A stretch of DNA of 64,000 nt. It comes from Corynebacterium maris DSM 45190. Its GTDB lineage: Bacteria > Actinomycetota > Actinomycetes > Mycobacteriales > Mycobacteriaceae. The position numbers and the translations under genes are program-made. The notes below the pieces were generated by a model that did no database searches, was not told the origin of the DNA, and worked only from the letters and a program-made list of their open reading frames with translations. Where the stretch lies: the NCBI RefSeq assembly GCF_000442645.1, contig NC_021915.1, positions 930,001 to 994,000 of the forward strand, given 5' to 3'. The first letter of the stretch is position 1; each line of letters starts with the position of its first letter. Of this stretch, positions 45,124 to 53,481 are shown piece after piece.

Positions 45124-45696
45124 GTGGCTGAAGAGAAGAGACCCCGGATCTTCCAGGGTGGCAAGGACATGAGCATTTCCATGGGCATCATCGTGGTGCT
45201 CATGGTCCTCATCGTCCTTCCCACCGGTTTGTGCACGTATAGTCCCGGCGCTCCAGAAGGCGGCCCCGTGCAAGAAGTAGACGCGGAGGCGTTCCTGGGC
45301 CTGGAGGCCCGGGCCGCGGACTTCCCGCTGATCATGCCGGAGAATCCCGACGGCTGGGTCCCCAACTCCGCCCGCCGCACTCAGGTCGACGGCCAACCCG
45401 CCACCGTGGTCGGTTGGGTCACGGATGACGAAGGGTACCTCCAGCTGACACAGACGGGCGTGGAGCTCGAGGACGCCGTGCGCGGCGTCGATCAGGACCC
45501 GCGCGCGCTCGACCGCACGGAAAACATCGACGGCCAGGAGGTGCAGGTCTACTCCTCCGAGGAGGGAGACGTGCGCGACTTGTGGGCCGTCGACGCCGGC
45601 GAATCACGCCTGCTGGTCAGCGGCGCGGCCGACGAGGAAGAATTCCGCGCGTTGATGGCCGCTGCCCTGGACGCCGACCAGATCGTCGTCGAGTAG
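45124..45696 (+). CDS. DUF4245 membrane-anchored protein
   Basis: 190 residues: short cytoplasmic start (RPRIFQGGKD), one transmembrane helix (about 17-38) and an extracytoplasmic domain with the DUF4245 pattern (FPLIMPENPDGWVPNSARRTQVDG...VVGWVTDDEGYLQLTQTG). Divergent from glpX, as Rv1100 is from glpX in M. tuberculosis. GTG start at 45124. Function unknown. Confidence 0.85.
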   Translation: MAEEKRPRIFQGGKDMSISMGIIVVLMVLIVLPTGLCTYSPGAPEGGPVQEVDAEAFLGLEARAADFPLIMPENPDGWVPNSARRTQVDGQPATVVGWVTDDEGYLQLTQTGVELEDAVRGVDQDPRALDRTENIDGQEVQVYSSEEGDVRDLWAVDAGESRLLVSGAADEEEFRALMAAALDADQIVVE

Positions 45697-45704
45697 CCGC
45701 GTCG

Positions 45705-47648
45705 TCAGCGGCAGACCCCGGCGGTGACCCGCTCCGCGCGGTCCTGCCGGGCGCCGGCCGGTCCTTGGCGTACAGAGCGCAGGATGTCGCGGGCCATGGC
45801 GTCGTTGCGCTGGAAGGGCGCGGCGTTGGTGTGCGGGCGGGAAAACGCGCCCAGCGGGATTTCGGAGCTGGTCGGCCCCGTCGCCCAGACTCGCTCGTGC
45901 GCGTCGCCGTCCGGACGCAGTAGGTGATACCGGGCGTCGATGCCCAGGCGTCCGGTGCCGGCGTCTCCGTCGGCGGAGAGCACGCGTTCTTCACGCGCCA
46001 TTCCGTCGGCGATTAACTGCGCGATCAGCGGATTGGCGGTGCCCTCGACGACCTGGGGCGGCAGAAAGGCGTCGATGTAGTTGCGCGCGGAGATCCGCAG
46101 CGGTGAGTGGGCGCTGACGGCGGTGAACGTCCCGGTGGCGGAATCGGCGGTGACACTGACCCCGGGACCCAAGAACCGCAGCAGGCCGGCGCGGTGCAGA
46201 GCGAGCAGCTGATGGAGCCGGTGTGGCGGCGGGCCGGAGTCGAGCAGGCTGAAGAAGGATTGCCACCGGTCCGGGAAGTCCTGCCGGGAGTCGGCGTCTA
46301 ACCTGTCGACGGGCACGATGCGCGCCAGCTGCATGTGTACGTGCAGGAGCGCCAGGAACAACGCCTGCTTCTCGGAATGATCGGGAGAGGTGGCCAGACG
46401 CAGATCCTCGGAGACGTAGTCGACGAGCGCCGCCTCGACGTCAGCCAGGGTGGCGAAGAGCTCGCCGGCGAAAGGCTGATCCAGCCACGCCAGGTCCAGG
46501 TGGAGGCGGGCGTCCGGCACGGCCTCCGCGATCAGGTCCGAACGGTCGGAGCCCGCGGCCACGGCGGCGCGGAAACGAGGCGCGAACTCGGCCCAATCCA
46601 GCGCGGACCATTCGGGGTGGCCGGTGAGGATTTCGCGGTAGACGAAGTACTCGCATTCGGCGGTGATCACCGGCAGCAGGTCGCGGCGAAAGTTGATGGC
46701 CCCGGGCAGGCCGTCCACGTAGTCGCGGGTCAGGAAAGTCATGGCGGGGGAAAACTCCCCGCGTAGCTCCGCGGTGATCTTGGAGTGGTAGGGCACCCCA
46801 CGGCGGGAGCCGACCCACATCCGCGGTTCCTGCCCGGAAGGCTCATAGCGCAGCCGGTCGGGCTCACCCGGCCGCGGGTCGGGGTGAAAGACGCCGCCGC
46901 GACCTTCGCTGAGCTGGGCCATGACGTCGATGAACGCCAGCCCCATGCCCGAGACCAACACATCCTCGTCGGCCCCGACGGGGGAGAGGTCCAGCTCGTG
47001 CGACTGGGCCGGCGGGGAGTAGAACAGCCGGTGACGTTCGGCGAAGTCGATCAACGCGCTGGCCCGGGGGCTGTCGGCGGCGTCGGTGTGGCCGAGCGAG
47101 AGGACGACGGCGTCGGCGTCGAGCACGGTGCCGTCGGCAAGCTCTGCGCGGTAACCCTGTCCGTCCGGGGTGACGGACGTGACCAGCTGAGTGTGTGGGG
47201 TGACGGTGACGGAGTCCGGGAATTCGGTGACGGTGGTGGCGTAAAACCAGCTCAGATACTGCGAGAGCAGGCGCCGGGAGGCGAAGGACTTCGGTTGGAG
47301 CCCGGCGATTTCGCTGCGCAGGTCGACGTCGACGTCCGGCAGGGCGATCTCTCCGGCGCTGACTAGCCGGGCCCACTGGTGCAGGTTCGGGCCTGGACGA
47401 GCGGGTCCGGCGCACTCGACGGAGTCGTCGGTGAACACACTGACGTCTTCGGCGTGCGAGTTCATCAGCAGCATGGGGCTTTGATCGGGCCGCCAGATCC
47501 GGCCGGCGCCGGGTACGTGGGGGTCGGCGACGTCGATGTCCAGTCGGAAGCCGGCCAAAAGATCCACGTTGGCCTGGATCCGTTCTAGGATCCCGGCGGC
47601 GCGGGGGCCGCCGCCGACGATGAGGATGCGGGCGGATGTTCCAGACAT
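45705..47648 (-). CDS. large FAD/NAD(P)-binding protein
   Basis: 647 soluble residues with an N-terminal Rossmann motif ILIVGGGPRAAGILERI (8-24), MLLMNSHAEDVSVF, a second dinucleotide segment VLVSGMGLAFIDVM and SLGHTDAADSP, fitting the FAD-NAD(P)-binding family related to lysine/ornithine N-oxygenases (Pfam NAD_binding_9 type). The C-terminal ~250 residues are helical and unassigned. It diverges from the ABC/monooxygenase operon, with the McbR-type site between them, so a role in oxidising or reducing a sulfur compound is suggested but not shown. ATG at 47648. Confidence 0.78.
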   Translation of the reverse strand: MSGTSARILIVGGGPRAAGILERIQANVDLLAGFRLDIDVADPHVPGAGRIWRPDQSPMLLMNSHAEDVSVFTDDSVECAGPARPGPNLHQWARLVSAGEIALPDVDVDLRSEIAGLQPKSFASRRLLSQYLSWFYATTVTEFPDSVTVTPHTQLVTSVTPDGQGYRAELADGTVLDADAVVLSLGHTDAADSPRASALIDFAERHRLFYSPPAQSHELDLSPVGADEDVLVSGMGLAFIDVMAQLSEGRGGVFHPDPRPGEPDRLRYEPSGQEPRMWVGSRRGVPYHSKITAELRGEFSPAMTFLTRDYVDGLPGAINFRRDLLPVITAECEYFVYREILTGHPEWSALDWAEFAPRFRAAVAAGSDRSDLIAEAVPDARLHLDLAWLDQPFAGELFATLADVEAALVDYVSEDLRLATSPDHSEKQALFLALLHVHMQLARIVPVDRLDADSRQDFPDRWQSFFSLLDSGPPPHRLHQLLALHRAGLLRFLGPGVSVTADSATGTFTAVSAHSPLRISARNYIDAFLPPQVVEGTANPLIAQLIADGMAREERVLSADGDAGTGRLGIDARYHLLRPDGDAHERVWATGPTSSEIPLGAFSRPHTNAAPFQRNDAMARDILRSVRQGPAGARQDRAERVTAGVCR

Positions 47649-47752
47649 TTTTATTCTCTCTTTCCTCCGTGCGACTTCCTGCAGGGCAACGGTTGTGCGG
47701 TGGGAGCTGGCAGCAAGGCTAGCACCGTTCAAACAAGTCCGTCTACAGACCA

Positions 47753-47768
47753 TAGACTAGTCTGTCTA
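47753..47768. promoter_or_regulatory. McbR-type operator
   Basis: TAGAC-TAGTCT-GTCTA matches exactly the TAGAC-N6-GTCTA consensus known for McbR, the TetR-type repressor of methionine and cysteine genes in C. glutamicum. A partial extra copy (GTCTACAGACCATAGAC, 47741-47757) overlaps its left side. The site is 60 bases before the permease gene and about 105 before the FAD gene, so it can repress both directions. Confidence 0.82.
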
Positions 47769-47827
47769 AAGGTTGTTCCGCTCTGTCGGACGACAGATAC
47801 GCACCGTCAAGCAGAAAGCTGGTACCC

Positions 47828-48895
47828 ATGGTTTCCCGCCTCAGCGACGCCGCCCCGCGCACCGGAGCGCCCCGTTCCGCACCGCTCGGTCCGGCCTCCG
47901 GCAGCACCGTCGCCGCGGCCCACACGCACCGCTCCATCACTGATTTCCAGATCAGGCCCGTGCGCCGCCCCGGTCGCTGGGTCGGCGCCGGCCTTGTCAT
48001 CGCCCTCGTCGCCGCAGTGTTCTGGTCGTTCGCGACCAACCCCCGCTGGGGCTGGGACGTCGTGGCTTCCTGGGTCTTCGCGGAATCCATCCTCGCCGGC
48101 CTCTTCGAGACCCTGAAGCTCACCGTCATCGCCGGGGCCATCGGCTTCGGGCTGGGCGCAGTGCTCGCCGTCATGCGGCTGTCCAGCTCCCCGTTGATCT
48201 CGGGGGTGTCCTGGACATTCTCCTGGATCTTCCGCTCCACCCCCTTGTTGGTGCAGCTCCTGCTCTGGTACAACGTGGGCTACCTCTACGAACGCCTCGA
48301 AATCGGCGTCCCGTTCACCGACGTCACCTTCTTCAGCGTCGAGACCAACCAGGTCGTCACCCCGTTCCTGGCCGCCATCCTCGGTCTCGGACTGCACCAG
48401 GCCGCCTACGCCGCCGAGATCATCCGCGGCGGCATCCTGTCGGTGGACCAGGGCCAGCTGGAAGCCGCCTCCGCGCTCGGCATCCCGGCGCGCGACCGCA
48501 CCCTGCGCATCGTCTTCCCGCAGGCCATGCGCGCGGCCCTGCCGGCGTCGTTCAACGAAATCATCTCCCTGGTCAAGGGCACCGCCATCGTCTACGTGCT
48601 GGCCTATCAGGAACTCTTCCTGACCGTGCAGGTCATCTACGCCCGCACCCAAGAAGTGCTGCCGATGCTGCTGGTGGCCACGGTCTGGTACGTGGTGATC
48701 ACCTCTGCGCTGTCGATCGCCCAGTACTACGTGGAGCGCCACTTTTCCAAGGGCGCGGTGCGCGAGGTCCCGCCGACCCCGTGGGAGCGCCTGCGCGCGA
48801 AATTCCGCCGCCGTCCGGCTTCCGCCGGTGGGCCGATCTCCGGTCCCGCCGGCGCAGACAACGCCACCACCCGTCCGCAGGAGGGATCGCTGTGA
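47828..48895 (+). CDS. amino-acid-type ABC importer permease
   Basis: Membrane subunit of a polar-amino-acid (HAAT/HisM-like) importer. The 355 residues contain an extended ~45-residue cytoplasmic start, about six transmembrane helices, the SWIFRSTPLLVQL motif and the EAA loop EAASALGIPARDRTLRIVFPQAMR. One permease gene only, so a homodimer is likely. The Arg/Pro-rich tail overlaps the ATPase gene by four bases. Position after the McbR site suggests a sulfur-containing substrate. Confidence 0.88.
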   Translation: MVSRLSDAAPRTGAPRSAPLGPASGSTVAAAHTHRSITDFQIRPVRRPGRWVGAGLVIALVAAVFWSFATNPRWGWDVVASWVFAESILAGLFETLKLTVIAGAIGFGLGAVLAVMRLSSSPLISGVSWTFSWIFRSTPLLVQLLLWYNVGYLYERLEIGVPFTDVTFFSVETNQVVTPFLAAILGLGLHQAAYAAEIIRGGILSVDQGQLEAASALGIPARDRTLRIVFPQAMRAALPASFNEIISLVKGTAIVYVLAYQELFLTVQVIYARTQEVLPMLLVATVWYVVITSALSIAQYYVERHFSKGAVREVPPTPWERLRAKFRRRPASAGGPISGPAGADNATTRPQEGSL

Positions 48896-49710
48896 CTGAC
48901 ACTGCCGCCACCACCGCCCAAGGCCGGGTGGAGTTGACCGATATCCGTAAATCCTTCGGGGAGACCGAAGTGCTGCACGGGGTGTCCCTGACCGTGGAGC
49001 CGGGGGAGGTGACCGTTATCATCGGCCCTTCCGGCTCCGGCAAATCCACGCTGCTGCGCACCATCAACAACCTGGAGGACATCGACGCCGGCATGGTGCG
49101 CGTCGACGACGAGATCATGGGCTTCCGACAGGATCCGAACAACCCGGACGTGCTGCAGGAGCTGCGTGAATCCGAGATTCTGCGCCAACGCACCGGGGTG
49201 GGCATGGTCTTTCAGAACTTCAACCTTTTCGGGCACATGACCGCGTTGCGCAACATCACCGAAGCCCCGGTCCGGGCGCTAGGCATGCCGCTGCCCGAGG
49301 CCCGGGAACGGGCCCGCGCCCTGCTGTCCCGGGTGGGGCTGTCCGGCAAGGAAGGCGCCTACCCGCGCCAGCTCTCCGGCGGCCAGCAGCAGCGCGTGGC
49401 GATCGCCCGGGCGCTCGCGCTGAACCCGAAGGTGGTGCTCTTCGACGAGCCGACTTCGGCGCTGGACCCGGAGCTGGTCGACGAAGTGCTCGCCGTGATC
49501 CGCGATCTCGCCGAATCCGGCACGACCCTGGTCGTGGTCACCCACGAGATGGGTTTCGCCCGCACCGTCGCCGACACCGTGGTGTTCATGGACGACGGCG
49601 TCATCGTCGAACAGGGCCCGCCCGAGCAACTGTTCACAGACCCGCAACACCCCCGCACGCAGGACTTTTTGTCCAAGATCCGCGACGTCGGCGCCACGGA
49701 GGAGGCATAA
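48892..49710 (+). CDS. amino-acid-type ABC importer ATPase
   Basis: 272-residue GlnQ/HisP-type ATPase: Walker A GPSGSGKST, Q loop MVFQNFNLFGHM, signature LSGGQQQRVAIARAL, Walker B VVLFDEPTSALDPEL and switch VVVTHEM. The GTG at 48892 overlaps the permease stop and follows GCAGGAGGG; the longer frame upstream is within the permease gene. Powers import together with the permease and the lipoprotein receptor next door. Confidence 0.92.
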   Translation: MTDTAATTAQGRVELTDIRKSFGETEVLHGVSLTVEPGEVTVIIGPSGSGKSTLLRTINNLEDIDAGMVRVDDEIMGFRQDPNNPDVLQELRESEILRQRTGVGMVFQNFNLFGHMTALRNITEAPVRALGMPLPEARERARALLSRVGLSGKEGAYPRQLSGGQQQRVAIARALALNPKVVLFDEPTSALDPELVDEVLAVIRDLAESGTTLVVVTHEMGFARTVADTVVFMDDGVIVEQGPPEQLFTDPQHPRTQDFLSKIRDVGATEEA

Positions 49711-49712
49711 GA

Positions 49713-50678
49713 TTGTTCTCCCGCACCACCCGCACCGGCACGCGCCGCGCGACCGTCGCCGTCGTCCTGGCGGCGGCGCTGGGCCTGGGCGCCTGCGCAG
49801 ATCCCGTCAATCTCACCGCTGTTTCCGAGACCGGCCTGAACCTCACCCCGGATCAGGACCGCGTGCGTTCGGAGGTCAACCCGGAGATCGCCGAACTCGT
49901 CCCGGAGTCGATCAGCGAGGACGGGTTGCTGACCGTAGGCACACTCGTCCACGGCGCCCCGCCATTGGTGATGACCGCCACGGACAACACCACCCAGATC
50001 GGCTCGGAAGTCGACCTCGCCCAGCTGCTGGCCGACAAGCTCGGTTTGGAACTCTCGCTGGAGCTGACCAGCTGGGACAACTGGGCGTTGAAGGTGGAGG
50101 CCGGCGAGTTTGAGGCCATGCACGGCAACATCGCCGTCACCGACGCCCGCCTGGAAAAATTCGACTTCACCCCCTACCGCGCCGCCTACCTGGGCTTCAT
50201 TGCCCAGGCCGGCAGCGACCTGCACATCGAGCAGGCAGAAGACATCTCGGGGCTGCGCATCGCCGCGGCCGCCGGCACCAACCAGGACCGCGTGCTGGGG
50301 GAATGGAACGACCAGCTCATCGCCGAGGGCAAGGAGCCGGCGGAAATTTACCACTACGTCAACGAAAACGACATGACGATGGCGCTGGTCGCCGGCCGCC
50401 TGGACGCGTTCTTCAACCACCTGCCGGGCGCGTCCTACCTGGCGAACACCCGCGACGACGTCGAGGTCGCCGGCCGGGTCTCGGCGGGCTGGCCGCAGGA
50501 AACCCTCGTGGGCACCGCCATGGGCCGCGGTTCCGGCCTGGCGCCGGCCGTCACCGCGGCGCTGAACGAGCTCATCGACGAAGGCACCTACCAGGAAGTG
50601 CTCGAACGCTGGGACCTGGGCGACGAGGCCCTGGACCAGACCCACACCGAGAGCCTGGAGAGCTACGGCGAGAACTGA
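49713..50678 (+). CDS. ABC importer substrate-binding lipoprotein
   Basis: 321 residues with a lipobox LGAC (Cys28) and a family-3 solute-binding fold: GLLTVGTLVHGAPPLVM, EVDLAQLLADKLGLELSLE, FDFTPYRAAYLGF, ISGLRIAAAAGTNQDRVL and ALNELIDEGTYQEVLERW. The start is TTG at 49713 with GGAGG just upstream, two bases after the ATPase stop. Ligand probably an amino-acid-like sulfur compound, inferred from the McbR site and monooxygenase neighbours. Confidence 0.88.
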   Translation: MFSRTTRTGTRRATVAVVLAAALGLGACADPVNLTAVSETGLNLTPDQDRVRSEVNPEIAELVPESISEDGLLTVGTLVHGAPPLVMTATDNTTQIGSEVDLAQLLADKLGLELSLELTSWDNWALKVEAGEFEAMHGNIAVTDARLEKFDFTPYRAAYLGFIAQAGSDLHIEQAEDISGLRIAAAAGTNQDRVLGEWNDQLIAEGKEPAEIYHYVNENDMTMALVAGRLDAFFNHLPGASYLANTRDDVEVAGRVSAGWPQETLVGTAMGRGSGLAPAVTAALNELIDEGTYQEVLERWDLGDEALDQTHTESLESYGEN

Positions 50679-50737
50679 CCTCCCCCCGCGCCACAGGCCG
50701 CCCCCGTCAACCCGCAACAGCAAAGGAACAGTTTCCC

Positions 50738-51826
50738 ATGACGACCCACCACCCGTTCATCGCCCTGGACCTCGACGGCGAGGGCGCGCACCCGGCCGCC
50801 GCCTCCTGGACGAACGCCACTTCCCAGGACACACACTCGGGAGCCAGACTGGCCCGGCGCGCCCGCGCCGTGGAGACCGCCGGCTTCCACGCTTTAGTCC
50901 TCGCCGACCGGGCGCTGGACGCCCGCACGGAAGCGCACCCGGTCAACCTGGCCGCCACCCACTCCGCCGCTTTCCTGGCCCCGGTGACCCGGCGCACGGT
51001 GCTCATCGCGGAAGCCGACGCCGTGCTCACCGAACCTTTTCACCTGGCGATGCAGCTGATGACCCTGGATCAGAATTCGCTCGGCCGCGCCGGGTGGCTG
51101 GTCCGTGGCGCCGATGAGCTGACTGAGGCCGCGGCGTTCGGCCGGGAGGTACCGGATCAGCGGCGGGTGCGGCAGGAGGTCACCGACGCCGTCGAGGTCA
51201 ACCGCCGGCTGTGGGACAGTTGGGAGGATGACGCGGAGATCCGGGACGTGGCCACCGGCCGGTTCATTGACGCGGAGAAGATCCACCACATTGATTTCGT
51301 GGGGGAGCATTACTCCGTGAAGTCCGCGGCGATCGCCCCGCGTACCCCGCAGGGGCAGGTGCCGGTCATCGCCCCGCGCGAGCTGGTGGAGCCGGGGGCG
51401 GACGTCGACGTGGTCCAGGTGCGGGCGGAGTCCGTGCCGGAGTTGGTGGAAGCGGTGCGACGTGCCCGGGCGGAAGGCTTCGGCGCCGTGCTCGCGGAGG
51501 TGGCCGTCGCCGTCGACCACCTCGGTGTGCCTGCGCACGTGCGGCTGGCGCAGCTCAACGAGCGGCGGGAGTGGGCGCCGGGCGCTCTGGCGTCCGGGAC
51601 CGCCGCCGAGGTCGTCGACGATCTCGCCGCCGTCCTGGCGGTCGCCGACGGCGTGCGGCTGCGTCCCGCGGTGTTCGACGTGGACGCCGCCGCCCTGGCC
51701 ACGGAGGTGCTGCCGGCGCTGCGCGCCCGGATATCACTGGCCGACAACCCCATCGACGGCACTTTCCGCGACCTGCTCGGACTTTCCCGCCCGGCCAGCC
51801 GCTACGCCGTCACCCAGCAGGATTAA
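50738..51826 (+). CDS. luciferase-like flavin monooxygenase, shorter paralogue
   Basis: 362 residues with the TIM-barrel pattern of FMNH2-dependent luciferase-like enzymes: ARRARAVETAGFHALVLADRALD, then NRRLWDSWEDDAEIRDVATGRFIDAEKIHHIDFVGEHYSVK, a segment typical of the NtaA/SnaA/DszA branch. The middle barrel region seems shortened compared with the next gene, so it may be a diverged partner. Start ATG 50738 has AAAGGAACAG upstream. Likely oxidises a sulfur substrate with reduced flavin; no flavin reductase gene is adjacent. Confidence 0.75.
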   Translation: MTTHHPFIALDLDGEGAHPAAASWTNATSQDTHSGARLARRARAVETAGFHALVLADRALDARTEAHPVNLAATHSAAFLAPVTRRTVLIAEADAVLTEPFHLAMQLMTLDQNSLGRAGWLVRGADELTEAAAFGREVPDQRRVRQEVTDAVEVNRRLWDSWEDDAEIRDVATGRFIDAEKIHHIDFVGEHYSVKSAAIAPRTPQGQVPVIAPRELVEPGADVDVVQVRAESVPELVEAVRRARAEGFGAVLAEVAVAVDHLGVPAHVRLAQLNERREWAPGALASGTAAEVVDDLAAVLAVADGVRLRPAVFDVDAAALATEVLPALRARISLADNPIDGTFRDLLGLSRPASRYAVTQQD

Positions 51827-51852
51827 CCCACGGGATCGTCAAAGGAGTACCC

Positions 51853-53148
51853 ATGAGCAGCACTGAATTCACCCCCACCGGCCAGATCCAGTTCAACGCG
51901 TTTTTCCAGGGCGTGAACACCGGCACGATCTGGAAGTCCCCGGAATCCGGGTCGCAGATCGAGTTCGAGTCTTTCCGCCGCATCGCCCAGACCGCGGAGC
52001 GCGGCAAGTTCGCGGCCTTCTTCCTCGCCGAAGGCCTGCGCATGCGGGAGCAGAACGGCAAGGTCTTCGAGCTCGACGTCGCCGGCCGGCCCGACAATCA
52101 GTCGATGCTGGCGTCGTTGGCCGCGGTCACGGAGAACCTCGGCCTGGTGGCCACCCAGAACAGCACCTTCAACGATCCCGTGGAGTTGGCGCGGCGACTG
52201 CAGTCGCTGGACCTGCTCTCCGAGGGGCGGGCGGCGTGGAACGTGGTCACGACCGACAACGCCTGGACCGGCGCGAACTTCCGCCGCGGCGGCTACCTGG
52301 ATCACGCGGAGCGCTACGAGCACGCCGAGCGTTTCCTCGACGTGGCCAAGGACATCTGGGCGGGTCGCGACGTCGAGCACGTGGGCAAGCACTATTCCAT
52401 CGACCATCAGCCGCAGCTGCCCGCCAGCCCGCAGGGTCGGCCCGTGCTATTCCAGGCGGGAATGTCGCCGTCCGGCCGGGATTTCGCCGCGAAGAACTGC
52501 GACGTGATCTTCACGGTGCTCCCGAACCTGCCGGCGGCGCAGGATTTCCGCGCGGACATCGTCGAGCGCACCAAGAAGTTCGGCCGCCCCGCCAACGACG
52601 TCAAGATCACCCCGGTGGTGGAATTCATTCTGGCCCCCACCGCCCAGGAAGCCGAGGAAAAGCGCCAGGAGGTGCGCCGACTGCAGGTCGGTCCGCAGCA
52701 GGCGATCGCCTTTTTGGAGCAGTTCTGGGGCGCGGACTTGAGCGCCTACGATCCGGATGGGCCGTTGCCGGAGATCGACCCGGTGGTCGAGGAGACCGAC
52801 GGCTCCCGCGGCGTAGCCTTCCAGGCCTCCGGGGTGCGAGAGAAGGTGGCGGCATGGCGCGAAGAGGCGGCGGCGAAGAACTGGTCCATCCGTGACCTGG
52901 CCACCAGCCAGCTCGTCGGGCGGCAGAACCCGGTGGCCGGTTCCTACGACGCCGTCGCCGAGCAGATGGCCGAATACGCGGCCACCGGCGCGGTCGACGG
53001 GTTCTGCGTCGCCCCCTGGCTGATCCCCACCGGCCTGGACGACGTGGTCAACGAGCTGGTGCCGCGCCTGCAGGACCGCGGGGTATACCCCGAGGATTAC
53101 GTCGGTTCCACCTTGCGGGAGAACCTGGGGCTGCCGGGCGTGCGCTGA
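51853..53148 (+). CDS. NtaA/SnaA/DszA-type FMN-dependent monooxygenase
   Basis: 431 residues with the full family pattern: FFQGVNTGTIWKSPES, RIAQTAERGKFAAFFLAE, the NSTFNDPVELARRLQSLDLLSEGRAAWNVVTT core, NFRRGGYLDHAERYEHAERF and PVLFQAGMSPSGRDFAA. Relatives cleave C-S or C-N bonds in chelators, dibenzothiophene sulfone or S-modified cysteines. AAAGGAG precedes the ATG. Last gene of the importer operon; the xseB gene converges on it 15 bases later. Confidence 0.9.
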   Translation: MSSTEFTPTGQIQFNAFFQGVNTGTIWKSPESGSQIEFESFRRIAQTAERGKFAAFFLAEGLRMREQNGKVFELDVAGRPDNQSMLASLAAVTENLGLVATQNSTFNDPVELARRLQSLDLLSEGRAAWNVVTTDNAWTGANFRRGGYLDHAERYEHAERFLDVAKDIWAGRDVEHVGKHYSIDHQPQLPASPQGRPVLFQAGMSPSGRDFAAKNCDVIFTVLPNLPAAQDFRADIVERTKKFGRPANDVKITPVVEFILAPTAQEAEEKRQEVRRLQVGPQQAIAFLEQFWGADLSAYDPDGPLPEIDPVVEETDGSRGVAFQASGVREKVAAWREEAAAKNWSIRDLATSQLVGRQNPVAGSYDAVAEQMAEYAATGAVDGFCVAPWLIPTGLDDVVNELVPRLQDRGVYPEDYVGSTLRENLGLPGVR

Positions 53149-53163
53149 TGGCCGAGCAGCTTG

Positions 53164-53430
53164 CTAGTTCTGCTGGTTGGTGCCCTCGTCGGAGCCGGCG
53201 ATCGCCTGCTCGACGCGGCGGGCGGCGCCGGCCAAGTGCTCTTCGCAGCGCTTGGCCAGGGACTCGCCGCGCTCCCAGTACTTCAGGGATTCGTCCAGCC
53301 CCATCTGACCGAGCTCGAGGATCTTGACGATCTCGATCAGCTCATCGCGGGCAGCTTCGTAGCTCAGCTGCTCGACGGGGGTGAAGGCGGATTCATTGAC
53401 CTGGCCGTCGCCGAAAACGTTGTCGCTCAT
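53164..53430 (-). CDS. xseB: exodeoxyribonuclease VII small subunit
   Basis: 88-residue helical partner of XseA in exonuclease VII, which degrades single-stranded DNA. The core LSYEAARDELIEIVKILELGQMGLDESLKYWERGESLAKRCEEHL is the family domain. ATG 53430 is used; GGAG lies nine bases upstream, whereas the alternative TTG start five codons earlier has none. It follows xseA by about 50 bases. Confidence 0.92.
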   Translation of the reverse strand: MSDNVFGDGQVNESAFTPVEQLSYEAARDELIEIVKILELGQMGLDESLKYWERGESLAKRCEEHLAGAARRVEQAIAGSDEGTNQQN

Positions 53431-53481
53431 GCGGGGATTCTCCAAATTCGTTGTGTATGGGTGTGTGGGGCAAAGAAGGGG

